NCBI GenBank assembly: GCA_947565305.1
Contig: CANOFO010000007.1
Coordinates: 1 to 52,473, forward strand
Direction: 5' to 3'
Source: an uncultured Lachnospiraceae bacterium
GTDB lineage: Bacteria; Bacillota; Clostridia; Lachnospirales; Lachnospiraceae
Length of the DNA stretch: 52,473 bases
Shown here: piece after piece, positions 52,087 through 52,473 of the stretch
Layout of the letters: each line of letters starts with the position of its first letter
Numbering within the stretch: position 1 is the stretch's first letter
The notes under the pieces: generated by a model
Databases searched by the model: none
The model's input: the letters and a program-made list of their open reading frames with translations, nothing else
What the model was told of the DNA's origin: nothing
Position numbers and translations under genes: made by a program

Positions 52087-52473
<387 letters not shown>

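Overview
The window looks like a chromosome segment from a motile, spore-forming gut Clostridium relative, most likely a Lachnospiraceae member. This is inferred from spoVT, a flagellin gene, chemoreceptors, ROK glucokinase, ECF-type ThiT, NADP-type glutamate dehydrogenase, strong GGAGG ribosome sites, moderate GC and gut-Firmicute-style envelope systems. No rRNA, tRNA, CRISPR array, phage or transposase gene was seen. Thirty-seven genes are supported; the last (gdhA) runs off the right edge.

Left edge (37-5644): an ATPase of the Hsp90/GHKL fold carrying only the end of an HD domain, followed by a SNF2-family helicase. They are co-directional and could be a two-gene module.

Envelope cluster (5673-28114): a two-component system points left. 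Pointing right are three tandem lipoproteins that fuse a propeller-like N-terminal half to a solute-binding C-terminal half, two MalF/MalG-type permeases, a membrane-fusion (HlyD/MacA-like) protein with a long low-complexity insert, a one-off membrane protein resembling a MacB extracellular domain, two very large duplicated FtsX-type permeases, a BlaI/BlaR1-like pair and a DUF4321 protein. No ATP-binding subunit is encoded anywhere in this cluster. A bidirectional operator sits between the two-component genes and the first lipoprotein: TTAGAGA half-sites with 11-22-11 spacing, and the same distance to a -10 element on each strand. The same array, with identical geometry, precedes lipoprotein 2 and is deleted before lipoprotein 3. 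This cluster is the best candidate in the window for an undescribed system.

Middle (28303-38065): polyphosphate:AMP phosphotransferase, a soluble PocR-MCP protein, spoVT (its ribosome site buried in a 17-bp stem), a polysaccharide deacetylase, an SbcD-like/YhaN-like nuclease-ATPase pair in which the nuclease has GNRD instead of GNHD, a class A penicillin-binding protein, and a MazEF toxin-antitoxin pair with a palindromic promoter.

Right (38251-52473): an antimicrobial-peptide-type ABC transporter with its own intramembrane-sensing two-component system and an 11-bp-phased GTGAC operator; glucokinase; an 811-residue flagellin; a NimA-like flavoprotein; an unknown protein; a membrane chemoreceptor; a DUF6512 protein; thiT, whose 3' end lies inside a 166-bp inverted-repeat element (MITE-like); and gdhA. 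Both two-component systems sit next to the transporters they probably control, so much of the window concerns sensing and protecting the cell envelope.
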